Positions 45,594 through 54,937 of a stretch of DNA of 64,000 nucleotides are shown in pieces. The DNA comes from Streptosporangium subroseum. Lineage in GTDB: Bacteria > Actinomycetota > Actinomycetes > Streptosporangiales > Streptosporangiaceae. Numbering within the stretch: the first letter of the stretch is position 1; the number at the start of each line of letters is the position of its first letter. Below the pieces are notes generated by a model. That model was given only the letters and a program-made list of their open reading frames with translations. It searched no databases and had not been told where the DNA came from. The position numbers and the translations under genes are program-made. The stretch is taken from contig NZ_FZOD01000009.1 in assembly GCF_900188345.1 (NCBI RefSeq), positions 1 through 64,000 on the forward strand, written 5' to 3'.

Positions 45594-45625
45594 TACGAAC
45601 GTACTACTACGGTTATTGGTAGCAT
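45594..45625. promoter_or_regulatory. Possible operator in the monooxygenase/TetR intergenic region
   Basis: The 55-base divergent region is AT-richer than its neighbours and contains TACGAACGTA (45594-45603, palindromic arms) and a nearby CTACTACGGTTATTGGTAG. A TetR site is expected here, but the exact palindrome is not clear. Confidence 0.35.
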
Positions 45626-45631
45626 GGCAGG

Positions 45632-46210
45632 GTGCCGCCCACCAATCCAGCCCGCCGCCAGGCCCTGACGGACGCCGCCATCGACCTGCTGGCGGCCTCG
45701 GGGGTGCACGGGGTGACCCATCGTGCGGTGGAGAAGGAGGCGGGGCTGCCGACCGGCACGGCGTCCAACTACTTCCGCAGCCGCGAGGCGCTGCTGGTGG
45801 CCGCCGCCGAGCGGGTGGTCGAGCTCCACCTGGCAGACATGGACCAGGCGGCCGAGCACCGACCTGCGGGCGACGCCGACCTGGTGGAGATGCTGACCGA
45901 GTCGTTGCTCGCGGCGGTGACCACCCTGCGCCACCGCTACCTTGCGATCTTCGAGCTACAGCTGGAGGCGGTGCGCCGTCCGGCACTGGCCGCGGCGCTG
46001 GCGGGGCTGCAGGAGGTCGCGGTGCGTTTCACCGCCGAATATCACGACCAGCTGGGGCTGAAGATCGCGCGCGAGAAGGTCCCCGCGCTCATCGCGCTCT
46101 ACGGCAGCGCCCTGTTCGCCCTGGTCAGCGCGCCTGCGGGCAGTGTCACCCGGCCCGTCGTCGAGGACATCGTCGACACCATGGTGTACGGCTCGGCCGT
46201 ATCCGGATGA
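45632..46210 (+). CDS. TetR-family transcriptional regulator
   Basis: 192 residues. N-terminal helix-turn-helix: ALTDAAIDLLAASGVHGVTHRAVEKEAGLPTGTASNYFRSREAL in family order, ending at the recognition helix. The C-terminal helical domain (AIFELQLEAVRRP) binds a ligand. GTG 45632. Divergent arrangement suggests control of the monooxygenase and itself. Confidence 0.88.
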   Translation: MPPTNPARRQALTDAAIDLLAASGVHGVTHRAVEKEAGLPTGTASNYFRSREALLVAAAERVVELHLADMDQAAEHRPAGDADLVEMLTESLLAAVTTLRHRYLAIFELQLEAVRRPALAAALAGLQEVAVRFTAEYHDQLGLKIAREKVPALIALYGSALFALVSAPAGSVTRPVVEDIVDTMVYGSAVSG

Positions 46211-46552
46211 CTGGCGCGGCACCTTCCCGAAGCACACGTCGACGTCGGCGGGTTCCCTGCCCCGCAGTGGCTCACCCTATTCGGATGGAGGGCGATGGCC
46301 CCTCTCCGCGTCAAGCAGCCGGGATCGGGGAGACGCCGTTTTTCCACAGTCCCTGGCGGATACCGCGAAGGGACAGATGCATCCGATGGGTGGATTGACC
46401 TACGGGGCTTAGGGCAGGGGGGCGGATCCGGAGACGGGCCGCGTTCGCCGGCTCGGCCGGGGCCTCGTGCTCGGTCCACCGCATGGATACTCGACCGTTC
46501 TTTGGCGCGCTGCCGGCCCCGTGAGGGCGGTTGATGGAGGACGATCATCCCT
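46211..46552. other. 342-bp region without a gene
   Basis: Both strands have open frames but with Arg/Pro/Ser-rich composition and no ribosome site. The last 50 bases (GGAGGACGATC) contain ribosome-site-like sequence for the Ppx/GppA gene. Confidence 0.5.
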
Positions 46553-46591
46553 ATGCGGGATGTGGCCTGCAGAATGGAGAGGGCGGTGCGG

Positions 46592-47542
46592 ATGCGGCAA
46601 GCGGGAGTACTGGACGTCGGGTGCCACAGCGCTTTCCTCATCGTGGTCCGACCCTCGCGGAAGAAGGCGGGGCTGGAGACGATGGTGTCCTGCAAGGTGC
46701 GGCTGGGGCTGCACCAGATGCTCACCCCGGACGGACGGGTGAGCGAACGCGGGGTGCGCAGCGTGCAGCGGGCGGTGGCCAAGGCGATGGGCGGGGCGGA
46801 CTCGCGGCAGGAGGTGTTCGCGTTCGCCACCTCCGTCATCCGGGACGCGCCCAACCGCGATGAGGTCATCACCCGGGTCGCCCAAGCCACCGGCACCCAC
46901 CTGCAGGTGATGTCGGGCCAGGAGGAAGCGCGACTGGCGTACGTCGCCGCCCGCCGCTGGGCGAACCAGACGAGCAGCCCGCTGCTGGTCCTGGACATCG
47001 GCGGCGGCACCGTGGAGATCGCCGCCGGCACCGGCGAGCAGCCTCACATCGTGCACTCGCTGCCGCTCGGCGCCAGAAGGATCACCCGCGAGCTGCTGCC
47101 CGGCGGCCCCTCCTCCAGACGGCACCTGGAGGAGGTTCGACAGCACCTGCGTCACGTCCTGCGCCAACTGCCCGACCTGCCGCAGGCCCAGCGGGGCGGG
47201 CGTGTGGTGGCCTGCTCCAAGACCTTCACGCAACTCGCCCGGCTCGCCGCCGCCGCCGGCGGCAAACCGGCGTACGCACGCCGGCGTCTGACCCTGCCCG
47301 GGCTCCGGGCATCGCTCGCCCTGCTGGCCGGCACCGACACGGCCGGCCGCGGTGACCTGCCGGGCATCAGCGGCCACCGCGCCGAGCAGTCCCTCGCCGG
47401 CGCGCTGGTGGCCGAAGCCCTGATGGAAGCCTGCGGGGCCACCCGCGCGGAGATCTGCCCCTGGTCCACCCGGGAAGGACTCCTGCTGGAACACCTGGGC
47501 GTAACCCCGGGTGAAAAACCGAGAGAGAGCCGACACCGCTAA
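46592..47542 (+). CDS. Ppx/GppA family phosphatase
   Basis: 316 residues from ATG 46592; ATG 46553 and 46574 are also in frame. I prefer 46592 because GGAGAGG lies about 9 bases upstream and the first family strand (AGVLDVGCHSAFLIVV) then starts at residue 4 as usual. Other actin/ASKHA-fold motifs: FAFATSVIRDAPN, SGQEEARLAYVA and LVLDIGGGTVEIA. Members hydrolyse polyphosphate or pppGpp. It is a short form without the C-terminal HD domain, similar to the actinobacterial Ppx1/Ppx2 type. Confidence 0.82.
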   Translation: MRQAGVLDVGCHSAFLIVVRPSRKKAGLETMVSCKVRLGLHQMLTPDGRVSERGVRSVQRAVAKAMGGADSRQEVFAFATSVIRDAPNRDEVITRVAQATGTHLQVMSGQEEARLAYVAARRWANQTSSPLLVLDIGGGTVEIAAGTGEQPHIVHSLPLGARRITRELLPGGPSSRRHLEEVRQHLRHVLRQLPDLPQAQRGGRVVACSKTFTQLARLAAAAGGKPAYARRRLTLPGLRASLALLAGTDTAGRGDLPGISGHRAEQSLAGALVAEALMEACGATRAEICPWSTREGLLLEHLGVTPGEKPRESRHR

Positions 47543-47683
47543 GCCCCCCACGGCGGGCGTCGAGCGACGCGACCGGACCCGGTTGCCGTCGCTTCGCGCA
47601 CGACGTCAGGTCGCCGCCGGCGAACGGCCGAGGGGCAGGTGGGCAAGGAACATCGGTGCCGAAGAGCAAGCGCGCCATGGACG

Positions 47684-47860
47684 ATGCGCGCAGCCCTCTA
47701 TGACCGATACGGCCCCCCGGAGGTGCTGTACGAGGGCAAAGTACCCGTGCCGGACGTCAAGCCCGGTGAGGTGCTGGTCCGCGTCCACGCGGCCGGCGTC
47801 AACGGCGGCGAACTGGCCGGCCGAGCTGGGAAGCTGCGACTGGTGACGGGGCGCCGCGAC
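47684..47860 (+). pseudogene. 5' fragment of a zinc-type alcohol dehydrogenase/quinone reductase gene
   Basis: From ATG 47684 the frame reads MRAALYDRYGPPEVLYEG, VPVPDVKPGEVLVRVHAAGVNGG, the N-terminal GroES-like strand set of MDR proteins. After about 58 residues it runs into the 3' end of the convergent NmrA gene in antisense. The Rossmann domain is missing. No normal end remains. Confidence 0.7.
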
Positions 47861-47875
47861 CACCCTCGCACAGCG

Positions 47876-48793
47876 TCAGGCTGTGGCTCGCAGGTGCTCC
47901 TGTGCCCATTCTTCGAAGCTGGTGAGCGGGATGCCCAGGGCCTGCGCGTACTGCGGGCGGGCGGGCTGGCCGACCACGTTTGTCCGTTCGTGGCTGGCGC
48001 CCGCGGGCGGCATCCCGGCGGCGATGGCCTCCTCCAGGGTCATGTCGGGTGCGGCCAGCTCGGTTCCCAGGCTGTGAGAGAGGACCTTGGCGATGTCGGT
48101 CATCGTCAGGTAGTCGCCGGCCAGCTCCAGCTCGACACGGTCGAACCGCTCGGGCGCGGCGATGGCGGCGGCGGCGGCCCTGCCGATGTCGTCGACCGCG
48201 ACGAGGGACATCTGAGTCCCGGGCTTCAGGATGCTCACCAGGCCACCCTCGACGCCGCGGGGAAACAGGAACGCCTCGGAGGGCAGGAGATTCTCCATGA
48301 AGAAGCCCGGTTTGATGAGCGTCCAGTGCGTGAAGCCCGCTTCACGGACCCGGTCCTGGATGCCGGCCTTGGTGGTGTAGTAGGGCTCCATCGCGGCCCA
48401 CCGGCCTTCGGCCCAGCCTGGCTCCTCGGTGTGCTGCCCGGCGCCGGAGACGGAGGTGTGCACGAACTGGGGCACCTCGGCGGCCCTCGCGCCCTCGATC
48501 AGATTGACGGCCTGGGCAAACTCGCCTTCGAAGGCGCGTCCGTTCATGTCGGGCATCTGCACAGAGAAGACGGCGCGAGCTCCTTCGGCGGCCCGGGTCA
48601 CGGAGTCGCGGTCGTCGAGGTCGCCGGTGACCAGTTCGGCGCCGAGCGCCTCGACGGCCTTCGCCCGGTCGGTTGCCGGATTGCGGACCAGGGCCCGGAC
48701 GGGGATGCCCATCGCGAGCAGGGCGCGGGCGGTGGCGCTGCCTTGGCGGCCGGTGGCGCCGGTGACCAGGACGGGTGCGGAGCTTGTGGTCAT
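47876..48793 (-). CDS. NmrA-like NAD(P)-binding oxidoreductase or sensor
   Basis: 305 residues, atypical short-chain dehydrogenase fold. VLVTGATGRQGSATARALL is the nucleotide loop, VRALVRNPATDRAKAVEALGA the NADP-specific strand, and YYTTKAGIQDRVREAGF replaces the catalytic YxxxK, as in NmrA-type proteins. Role unclear: redox sensor or reductase. ATG 48793. It is divergent from a TetR gene, with a clear palindrome between. Confidence 0.84.
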   Translation of the reverse strand: MTTSSAPVLVTGATGRQGSATARALLAMGIPVRALVRNPATDRAKAVEALGAELVTGDLDDRDSVTRAAEGARAVFSVQMPDMNGRAFEGEFAQAVNLIEGARAAEVPQFVHTSVSGAGQHTEEPGWAEGRWAAMEPYYTTKAGIQDRVREAGFTHWTLIKPGFFMENLLPSEAFLFPRGVEGGLVSILKPGTQMSLVAVDDIGRAAAAAIAAPERFDRVELELAGDYLTMTDIAKVLSHSLGTELAAPDMTLEEAIAAGMPPAGASHERTNVVGQPARPQYAQALGIPLTSFEEWAQEHLRATA

Positions 48794-48820
48794 GGTGTTC
48801 CTCGGGTGGTTACACGCAAC

Positions 48821-48877
48821 TAAGTGGCGAGGCCCGCCACTTATATTCCGGTACGATACGGAGGGCCCCGCCATTTA
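48821..48877. promoter_or_regulatory. TetR operator in the NmrA/TetR intergenic region
   Basis: TAAGTGGCG (48821-48829) and CGCCACTTA (48835-48843) form a perfect 9-bp inverted repeat with a 5-base spacer. A further half-site CGCCATTTA lies at 48869-48877, 21 bases before the TetR start. The layout fits autorepression and control of the divergent NmrA gene. Confidence 0.7.
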
Positions 48878-48897
48878 GCAAGCTCGGAGATGACGCC

Positions 48898-49458
48898 ATG
48901 ACCGTCCAGCGCGCCGACGCCCGGCGCAACTACGCGCGGATCCTCGCCGTGGCCGAGGAGGAGGTCGCCGCGCACGGCGCCGACGCCTCCCTGGAACAGA
49001 TCGCCCGCACCGCGGGAGTCGGATCGGCCACCGTGCGCCGGCACTTCCCCGGCCGGCGCGCGCTGTTGGAGGCGGTGTTCAGCGAGCGGATCGAGGCCCT
49101 GTGCGCCCGCGCCGCGGAGTTGGCCGGGGCGGCCGACGCGCGGGCCGCGCTGCTGGACTGGCTGGGCGCGCTCACCACGTACGCCGCCTCCGCGCGGGGC
49201 ATGGCCGACGCGCTGGTCCAGGACGGGATGGACGACCCGGAACATGTGAACGCCTGCTCGGCGAAACTCACCGGGGCGGCCGACCCGCTGCTGCGGCACG
49301 CCACTCGGGCCGGCGCGGTGGCGCCGGGCGTGACCACAGCCGACCTGATCACTCTGGTCACGGGCATCGTCCTGGTCACGGAACACCACCCGGACCCCGC
49401 GGCCGAGGCGCACCGGCTGCTCGGCCTGACCATGGAGGGAGTCAGCCCTCGGAGGTGA
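48898..49458 (+). CDS. TetR-family transcriptional regulator
   Basis: 186 residues. ILAVAEEEVAAHGADASLEQIARTAGVGSATVRRHFPGRRAL contains the helix-turn-helix in typical form (read as successive helices). The C-terminus is the SbtR-like helical domain (YAASARGMADALVQDGM). ATG 48898 follows GGAGATGACGCC. Regulates most likely the NmrA gene through the palindrome between them. Confidence 0.87.
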   Translation: MTVQRADARRNYARILAVAEEEVAAHGADASLEQIARTAGVGSATVRRHFPGRRALLEAVFSERIEALCARAAELAGAADARAALLDWLGALTTYAASARGMADALVQDGMDDPEHVNACSAKLTGAADPLLRHATRAGAVAPGVTTADLITLVTGIVLVTEHHPDPAAEAHRLLGLTMEGVSPRR

Positions 49459-49653
49459 GCGGAGTGAAGCGCGGTTCGACTCCCTGGGTTCGCACGGGGA
49501 CTCCGGGGCCCAGTGCGTTCCGCCAGGGTGAACGGCGCGAGGAAACCGAAGTCAATCATGGTCTCTGATCGCGCCGACGAGCCCGGTGAGCGACCTATGT
49601 CAAGGCCGCGGTCTCCAAGACGCGCATCGGGGGGTGCGCTGTGTTCGCTCGGC
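49459..49653. other. 195-bp gap
   Basis: No intact gene. On the minus strand ATG 49560 opens MIDFGFLAPFTLAERTGPRS, which looks like real protein sequence for about 20 residues and then becomes Arg-rich, possibly a remnant. A GGTTCGACTCC string near 49483 resembles a tRNA T arm but has no tRNA around it. Confidence 0.35.
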
Positions 49654-50280
49654 TCACGAGCCGTCGCGCAGTTCGCCCAGGCGCTCGCGCGTGAAGCGGA
49701 TGTCGTCGAAGACGACGACGCACCCGTCACCGGTCGGCGACTGCGCCTCGAAGCCGATCGCGGCGGGCGTGGACGTGCCGTCGATGGCGAAGAAGCGGAT
49801 CATCCGCCAGGTCTTCCCGTCGAGGGAGGCGTGGTAGGCGAAGGTGTGGTCGATCCGGGAGACCCGCAGCCACACCGTCCGGCCGTCGACGACAAAGGCG
49901 TTGGCGTCATCGGCGACGCCGCGGGCGACCACGGAGACGATCATCGGCTCGCCGTCGGGGGAGAACTCGAAGCAGAGCTTGCCCCAGTGGCGGTCGTCGA
50001 TCCACAGGAGCAGCACCCCCGCGTCGTAGGTCGAGGCGAACTCCACGGTGACGCGGGCGCTGAACTGGAAGTCACCGTCCGGGGGAACACCGAGCAGAGT
50101 CGCCGCGTTGAGCATCGACTCGGCGTTGAGCTGGGTGCCGGCTCCCGGGTCGATGAAGATGTCGCTGTGGGGGGCGGCCGAGGCCGTCACCGTGGCGGGC
50201 GTCCCGGCGATCGTCCATGCCGCCTCGGAGGACGGCGAGAGGGTGAAGGGCAGGCCCGGTACGTTCCAGGCGATGGCCAT
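49654..50280 (-). CDS. DUF1349 (concanavalin-like) protein
   Basis: 208 residues, no signal peptide. The beta-sandwich pattern is clear: FQFSARVTVEFASTYDAGVLLL, WIDDRHWGKLCFEFSPDG and VWLRVSRIDHTFAYHASLDG, as in DUF1349/laminin-G-like proteins including yeast YLR-type hydrolase relatives. Function is unknown; the fold often binds sugars. ATG 50280 with GGAG upstream. Stands alone. Confidence 0.75.
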   Translation of the reverse strand: MAIAWNVPGLPFTLSPSSEAAWTIAGTPATVTASAAPHSDIFIDPGAGTQLNAESMLNAATLLGVPPDGDFQFSARVTVEFASTYDAGVLLLWIDDRHWGKLCFEFSPDGEPMIVSVVARGVADDANAFVVDGRTVWLRVSRIDHTFAYHASLDGKTWRMIRFFAIDGTSTPAAIGFEAQSPTGDGCVVVFDDIRFTRERLGELRDGS

Positions 50281-50487
50281 GTCGTCTCCGTCTGTCGTCG
50301 GTTCATCGCTGTGCCGGCCCGGTGCTCCCGAAGTCGTCCCAGCCGCGGAGTAGAGCGTTCTCACAGGTCGCTACGGATGACGGTCGCTTGATTCGGCATT
50401 CCGTTCCGATCTGGAAAGTCAATGATCGATCCAGGGCTCATCGAATGTAAAGGTCGCGCAGGCCCGGCAGCCGGCCCGCTGGGCTGA

Positions 50488-51171
50488 TCACGACAGGAGG
50501 TCGCGCCAGCGCTCGGCCGACTCCAGCGTGTCCAGGCTGATCCGTTCCAGGAATGCCCCGCCCCTGGCCAGCCGGCGCCCCACGGGCGTGTCGAGCCCGA
50601 GCGCCTCCGCCCCCGCCTTCGCGGCCTGCGCCGCCTCGAGCGTCTGCCGCGAGCCGGTCAGTATCGAGTGGTACCAGGCGTCGTCGTCGACCACGTAGAT
50701 GTCGCGACGCCGCTGCGGATCGCGCTCGCGCCTGATCAGCCCCTGCCGGATCAGATAGCCCACGGCCATGGAGACCGAGGCCGGGCTGACCTTCAGCCCG
50801 CGCGTCAGCTCGGTCGCGGTGAGCCTGCCGTCCTCGCTCAGCCACAGGCCGATGAGCACGCGCGCCATCATCTTCGGCAGGCCCATCCCGACCGCCATCT
50901 CGATGGCACCGTCTCCCACCTCGCCGGCCTTGCCGTCCGGCGGGCCTACCGCGGACGGGGGAGCCGGCGTGCCGCGCCGCGCCCGCCGCTCCGTCGCCCG
51001 GTGCGCCCGCTCGGGCCGGTAACCGCCGGGGCCGCCGTTGCGGCCGATCTCCCTGCTGATCGTCGAGGTCGGCCGGTCGAGCCGCCTGGCGATCTCGGCG
51101 TAGGAGAGTCTTTCGGCGAGGCCGGTCGCGATGCGATGACGGTCCTGCTGGGTCAACCTTCCTCCTGGCAT
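50488..51171 (-). CDS. Regulator with IS30-type HTH fused to a GbsR/MarR-like winged helix
   Basis: 227 residues. The N-terminus (LTQQDRHRIATGLAERLSY, then AEIARRLDRPTSTISREIGR) is the HTH_38 motif of IS30 transposases, here without any transposase domain. A linker leads to a MarR/GbsR-type winged helix (LTATELTRGLKVSPASVSMA, then YLIRQGLIRRERDPQRRR). So two DNA-binding units are joined. ATG 51171 gives the usual MPGGRLT start; an ATG at 51201 lies within the CATTGCA repeats. It is divergent from a Drr-type ABC exporter, its likely target. Confidence 0.75.
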   Translation of the reverse strand: MPGGRLTQQDRHRIATGLAERLSYAEIARRLDRPTSTISREIGRNGGPGGYRPERAHRATERRARRGTPAPPSAVGPPDGKAGEVGDGAIEMAVGMGLPKMMARVLIGLWLSEDGRLTATELTRGLKVSPASVSMAVGYLIRQGLIRRERDPQRRRDIYVVDDDAWYHSILTGSRQTLEAAQAAKAGAEALGLDTPVGRRLARGGAFLERISLDTLESAERWRDLLS

Positions 51172-51198
51172 GACGCCATTATTGCGTTCGCCGCCATC

Positions 51199-51239
51199 CA
51201 TTGCAACATTTCATTGCATTCGATCCCAGCGTCATTGCA
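51199..51239. promoter_or_regulatory. Triple CATTGCA motif, likely operator of the fused regulator
   Basis: CATTGCA occurs at 51199-51205, 51212-51218 and 51233-51239 in an AT-rich stretch, with the complementary TGCAA arm at 51297-51303. The spacings are 13 and 21 bases. The cluster covers the promoter side of the regulator gene. Confidence 0.5.
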
Positions 51240-51297
51240 TCAGTTTTCCCGCATTTACCTGCGTATATGTGAAGTTGTTGATTGACGATTATTCTGA

Positions 51298-51531
51298 ATG
51301 CAACGTAGCTTTCAATGTATGCCGAACGCGTATTATCGTGAAGATCCGGTCGCCCCGCCCTTCGACCGCGCACCCGCCTGCCCCTTCGCTCCCGCCCCCG
51401 AGGTCACCGCGCTGCTCACCCGATTTTTGGCGCTGCGGCTCGCCGTACCGGAAGAAGAGACGCAGCTGCGCACCGCCCCCTCGCGGATCCACGGCGCGCG
51501 CAGCCTGCCCATCACCCGGGACCGAGGTTGA
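51298..51531 (+). pseudogene. Collapsed cytochrome P450 remnant
   Basis: The 77-residue frame joins the two ends of a P450. The front part, DPVAPPFDRAPACPFAPAPEV, matches the FxRxxxCPFxPPxE start of actinobacterial P450s. It passes directly into TRFLALRLAVPEEETQLRT and IHGARSLPITRD, which matches the C-terminal RxFPxLRLAVPxEExxxRT...IHGxxxLPVTW block. About 330 residues, including the haem-Cys loop, are missing. The deletion is in frame. Confidence 0.6.
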
Positions 51532-51536
51532 ACACG

Positions 51537-52501
<965 letters not shown>

Positions 52502-52505
<4 letters not shown>

Positions 52506-53260
52506 GAGCGATCACCGACTCGGCGACGATGCTGCGCCGCCAGATCAAACACATCTGGCGCTACCCCTCGCTGATCCTCACGTTCGCCGCCGTTCCCGTG
52601 GTGTTCCTGCTGCTGTTCGTCTACGTCTTCGGCGGCACCATGGGCGCGGGCATCGGCGGCGACCGCACCGCCTACGTCGGTTACCTCACCCCCGGCATCA
52701 TGATCACGACGATCGCGGGCGCCGCGCAGGGGACCGCGATCTCGGTGGCCACCGACATGGCCGAGGGCATCATCGCCCGGTTCAAGACCATGGCCATCGC
52801 CCGCGTCTCGGTGCTCACCGGCCACGTGCTCGGCGCGATGGTGCAGACGTTCATCGCGATCGCGGTGGTGACCGGAGTGGCCGTGCTGATCGGCTTCCGC
52901 CCGTCCGCCTCGGCGCTGGACTGGCTCGGCGTGGTCGGTGCGCTGGTCATGTTCACCTTCGCCATCACCTGGCTGTCGGTCGCACTCGCCATGGTCTCCA
53001 AGAGCGTCACCACGGCCAGCAACCTGCCGATGCCGCTGATGATCCTGCCCTTCCTCGGCAGCGGCTTCGTCCCGACCGAGTCGATGCCGACTGGATTGCG
53101 CTGGTTCGCCGAGCACCAGCCGTTCACCTCCGTCATCGAGACCCTGCGCGCGCTGCTCGCCGGCCGCCCCGCCGGCTCCAGTTTTGTGGAGGCGGCCGTC
53201 TGGAGCGCGGTCATCGCCCTGGCCGGATACCTGTGGGCACGGAGGCTCTACAACCGATGA
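52502..53260 (+). CDS. DrrB-type ABC-2 permease
   Basis: 252 residues, six hydrophobic helices. The order is typical of ABC-2 exporters: LILTFAAVPVVFLLLFVYVFGG, the amphipathic VATDMAEGIIARFKTMAIAR loop that meets the ATPase, and PLMILPFLGSGFVPTESMP. Co-translated with the ATPase. Substrate unknown; the P450 remnant upstream hints at a former secondary-metabolism or detoxification context. Confidence 0.88.
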
Positions 53261-53466
53261 GATCCACCCTTGGCCGGGACAGGGCGTCCGCGCCGTCTCG
53301 CCCACCTCGGGGAGGTCGCATGATCCGGCACCGGTTGCGACGACCGGCCACCGGCCGACCACACCGCCTGCCGTTCAATCCGCGCGGATCCTTCTCGACC
53401 CGAGCTTGAGCCCCTGGATCCGCTACCGCTTATTTCTGCGCGCTTCCTCCGACAAGTCCTGATCTT

Positions 53467-53495
53467 GGGCCCGCGGGGGGTCGCCCCGCGGGCCC
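53467..53495. terminator. 12-bp hairpin between the ABC exporter and tuf
   Basis: GGGCCCGCGGGG (53467-53478) pairs perfectly with CCCCGCGGGCCC (53484-53495), loop GGTCG. It is 3 bases past the tuf stop and also downstream of the convergent exporter operon. Confidence 0.75.
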
Positions 53496-53498
53496 GGA

Positions 53499-54671
53499 TC
53501 AGTCGAGCAGGGCCGTTACCGTACCCGCGCCGACGGTCTTGCCGCCCTCGCGGATGGCGAAGCCGAGCCCGGTCTCCAGGGCCACCGGCCTGCCGAGCTC
53601 GACGGTGACCTCGACGGTCTCGCCGGGCAGGGCGAGACCGTCACCGCGCAGGTCCATCCGGCCAGGAACGTCGGTCGTCCGCAGATAGAACTGCGGGCGA
53701 TAGCCCGTCGCGACAGCCGTACTCCGGCCACCCTCGTCACCTGTCAGGAGGTAGACGCGGGCGGTGAACAGCCGGTGGGCGCTCTGGGTGCCGGGCGCGA
53801 CCAGCACCTGACCCCGCCGCACCTGCTCGCGTCGGATCCCGCGCAGCAACAGCGCCGCGTTGTCGCCGGCCTCGCCCCGCTCCATGGTCTTGCCGAAGGT
53901 CTCGACCCCGGTGACCACCGCGGTGAAGCCCTCGCCGAGCCCGACGGCCTGGACGGTGTCGCCGATCTTGACGGTGCCGCGCTCGATCGCCCCGGTGACG
54001 ACCGTGCCCCGTCCGGTGACGGTCAGCGCGTTCTCCACAGGCAGCAGGAACGGAACGTCGGTGTAGCGGACCGGAACCGGGACGTGGTCGTCGACCGCCT
54101 GGAGCAGCGCCTCGATGGAGGCGACCCACTCCGGGTCGCCCTCCAGCGCCCGCAGCCCGGAGACCCTCACGATGGGCACGTCCTGATAGCCGTGCTTGGC
54201 GAGCAGGTCCCTCAGCTCCAGTTCGACGAGGTCGGCCAGCTCCGGGTCGGCCCCGTCGGCCTTGTTGAGCGCGACCACGACGTGCTCGACGCCCACCCGC
54301 TGCGCGAGCAGCACGTGTTCGCGGGTCTGCGGCATGATCCCGTCCAGCGCGGACACCACCAGGATCGCCCCGTCGAGCTGCGCCGCCCCCGTGATCATGT
54401 TCTTCACGTAGTCGGCGTGGCCGGGCATGTCCACGTGCGCGTAGTGGCGCGTGGCCGTCTCGTACTCGACGTGGGAGATGTTGATGGTGATGCCCCGCGT
54501 GGCCTCCTCGGGTGCCCGGTCGATCCGGTCGAACGGCACGTACTTCGCGCCGCCCCGCTTGCTGAGCACCTTGGTGATCGCCGCGGTGAGCGTGGTCTTG
54601 CCGTGGTCGACGTGTCCCATCGTGCCGATGTTGAGGTGCGGCTTGGTGCGCACATAGGCCTGCTTGGCCAT
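53499..54671 (-). CDS. tuf: Elongation factor Tu, divergent stand-alone copy
   Basis: 390 residues, complete. G1 [10 protein letters not shown]2 RGITIN, G3 DMPGHADY (the usual Cys is Met), G4 NKAD, G5 SGLRALEGD (usually SALKALEGD). Domain III keeps [15 protein letters not shown]. Many surface positions differ from housekeeping EF-Tu and the gene stands alone, not in the str operon, as with Streptomyces tuf3, which is induced under stress or encodes elfamycin-resistant EF-Tu (established for that group). ATG 54671 has AAGGA 9 bases upstream. Whether it supports translation generally cannot be read here. Confidence 0.9.
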   Translation of the reverse strand: MAKQAYVRTKPHLNIGTMGHVDHGKTTLTAAITKVLSKRGGAKYVPFDRIDRAPEEATRGITINISHVEYETATRHYAHVDMPGHADYVKNMITGAAQLDGAILVVSALDGIMPQTREHVLLAQRVGVEHVVVALNKADGADPELADLVELELRDLLAKHGYQDVPIVRVSGLRALEGDPEWVASIEALLQAVDDHVPVPVRYTDVPFLLPVENALTVTGRGTVVTGAIERGTVKIGDTVQAVGLGEGFTAVVTGVETFGKTMERGEAGDNAALLLRGIRREQVRRGQVLVAPGTQSAHRLFTARVYLLTGDEGGRSTAVATGYRPQFYLRTTDVPGRMDLRGDGLALPGETVEVTVELGRPVALETGLGFAIREGGKTVGAGTVTALLD

Positions 54672-54937
54672 GATCTTTTTTCCTTCGACGCTCGCCTGTG
54701 GCGGTGACCCGGGCTCGGCCAACCCCTCCCCGCCGGGTCACCCAGGACTCACGGGAAAGGGTCAGCGCTCCGCGCCGTCAAGCCGCTGCGCGGCGGGCAT
54801 CGAGGCACGCTTCGGCGCGCCCGCGGTGGCGGGCGTCGCGAGAGTGGCGTGCCGGAACATGCGTTCATGGTCCGGTACGGCGCGGCGCGACCGCAACCGA
54901 ATTTCCGCCGATCGGGATGCCCGGGTCGGGGCGACGG

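Noticed and set aside
49476..49500. tRNA-like T arm (GGTTCGACTCC)
   Set aside because: The flanking bases do not pair into a T stem and no anticodon or acceptor arm is present.
50488..51171. IS30 transposase
   Set aside because: Only the N-terminal HTH resembles IS30; there is no DDE catalytic domain and no inverted repeats, so it is a regulator.
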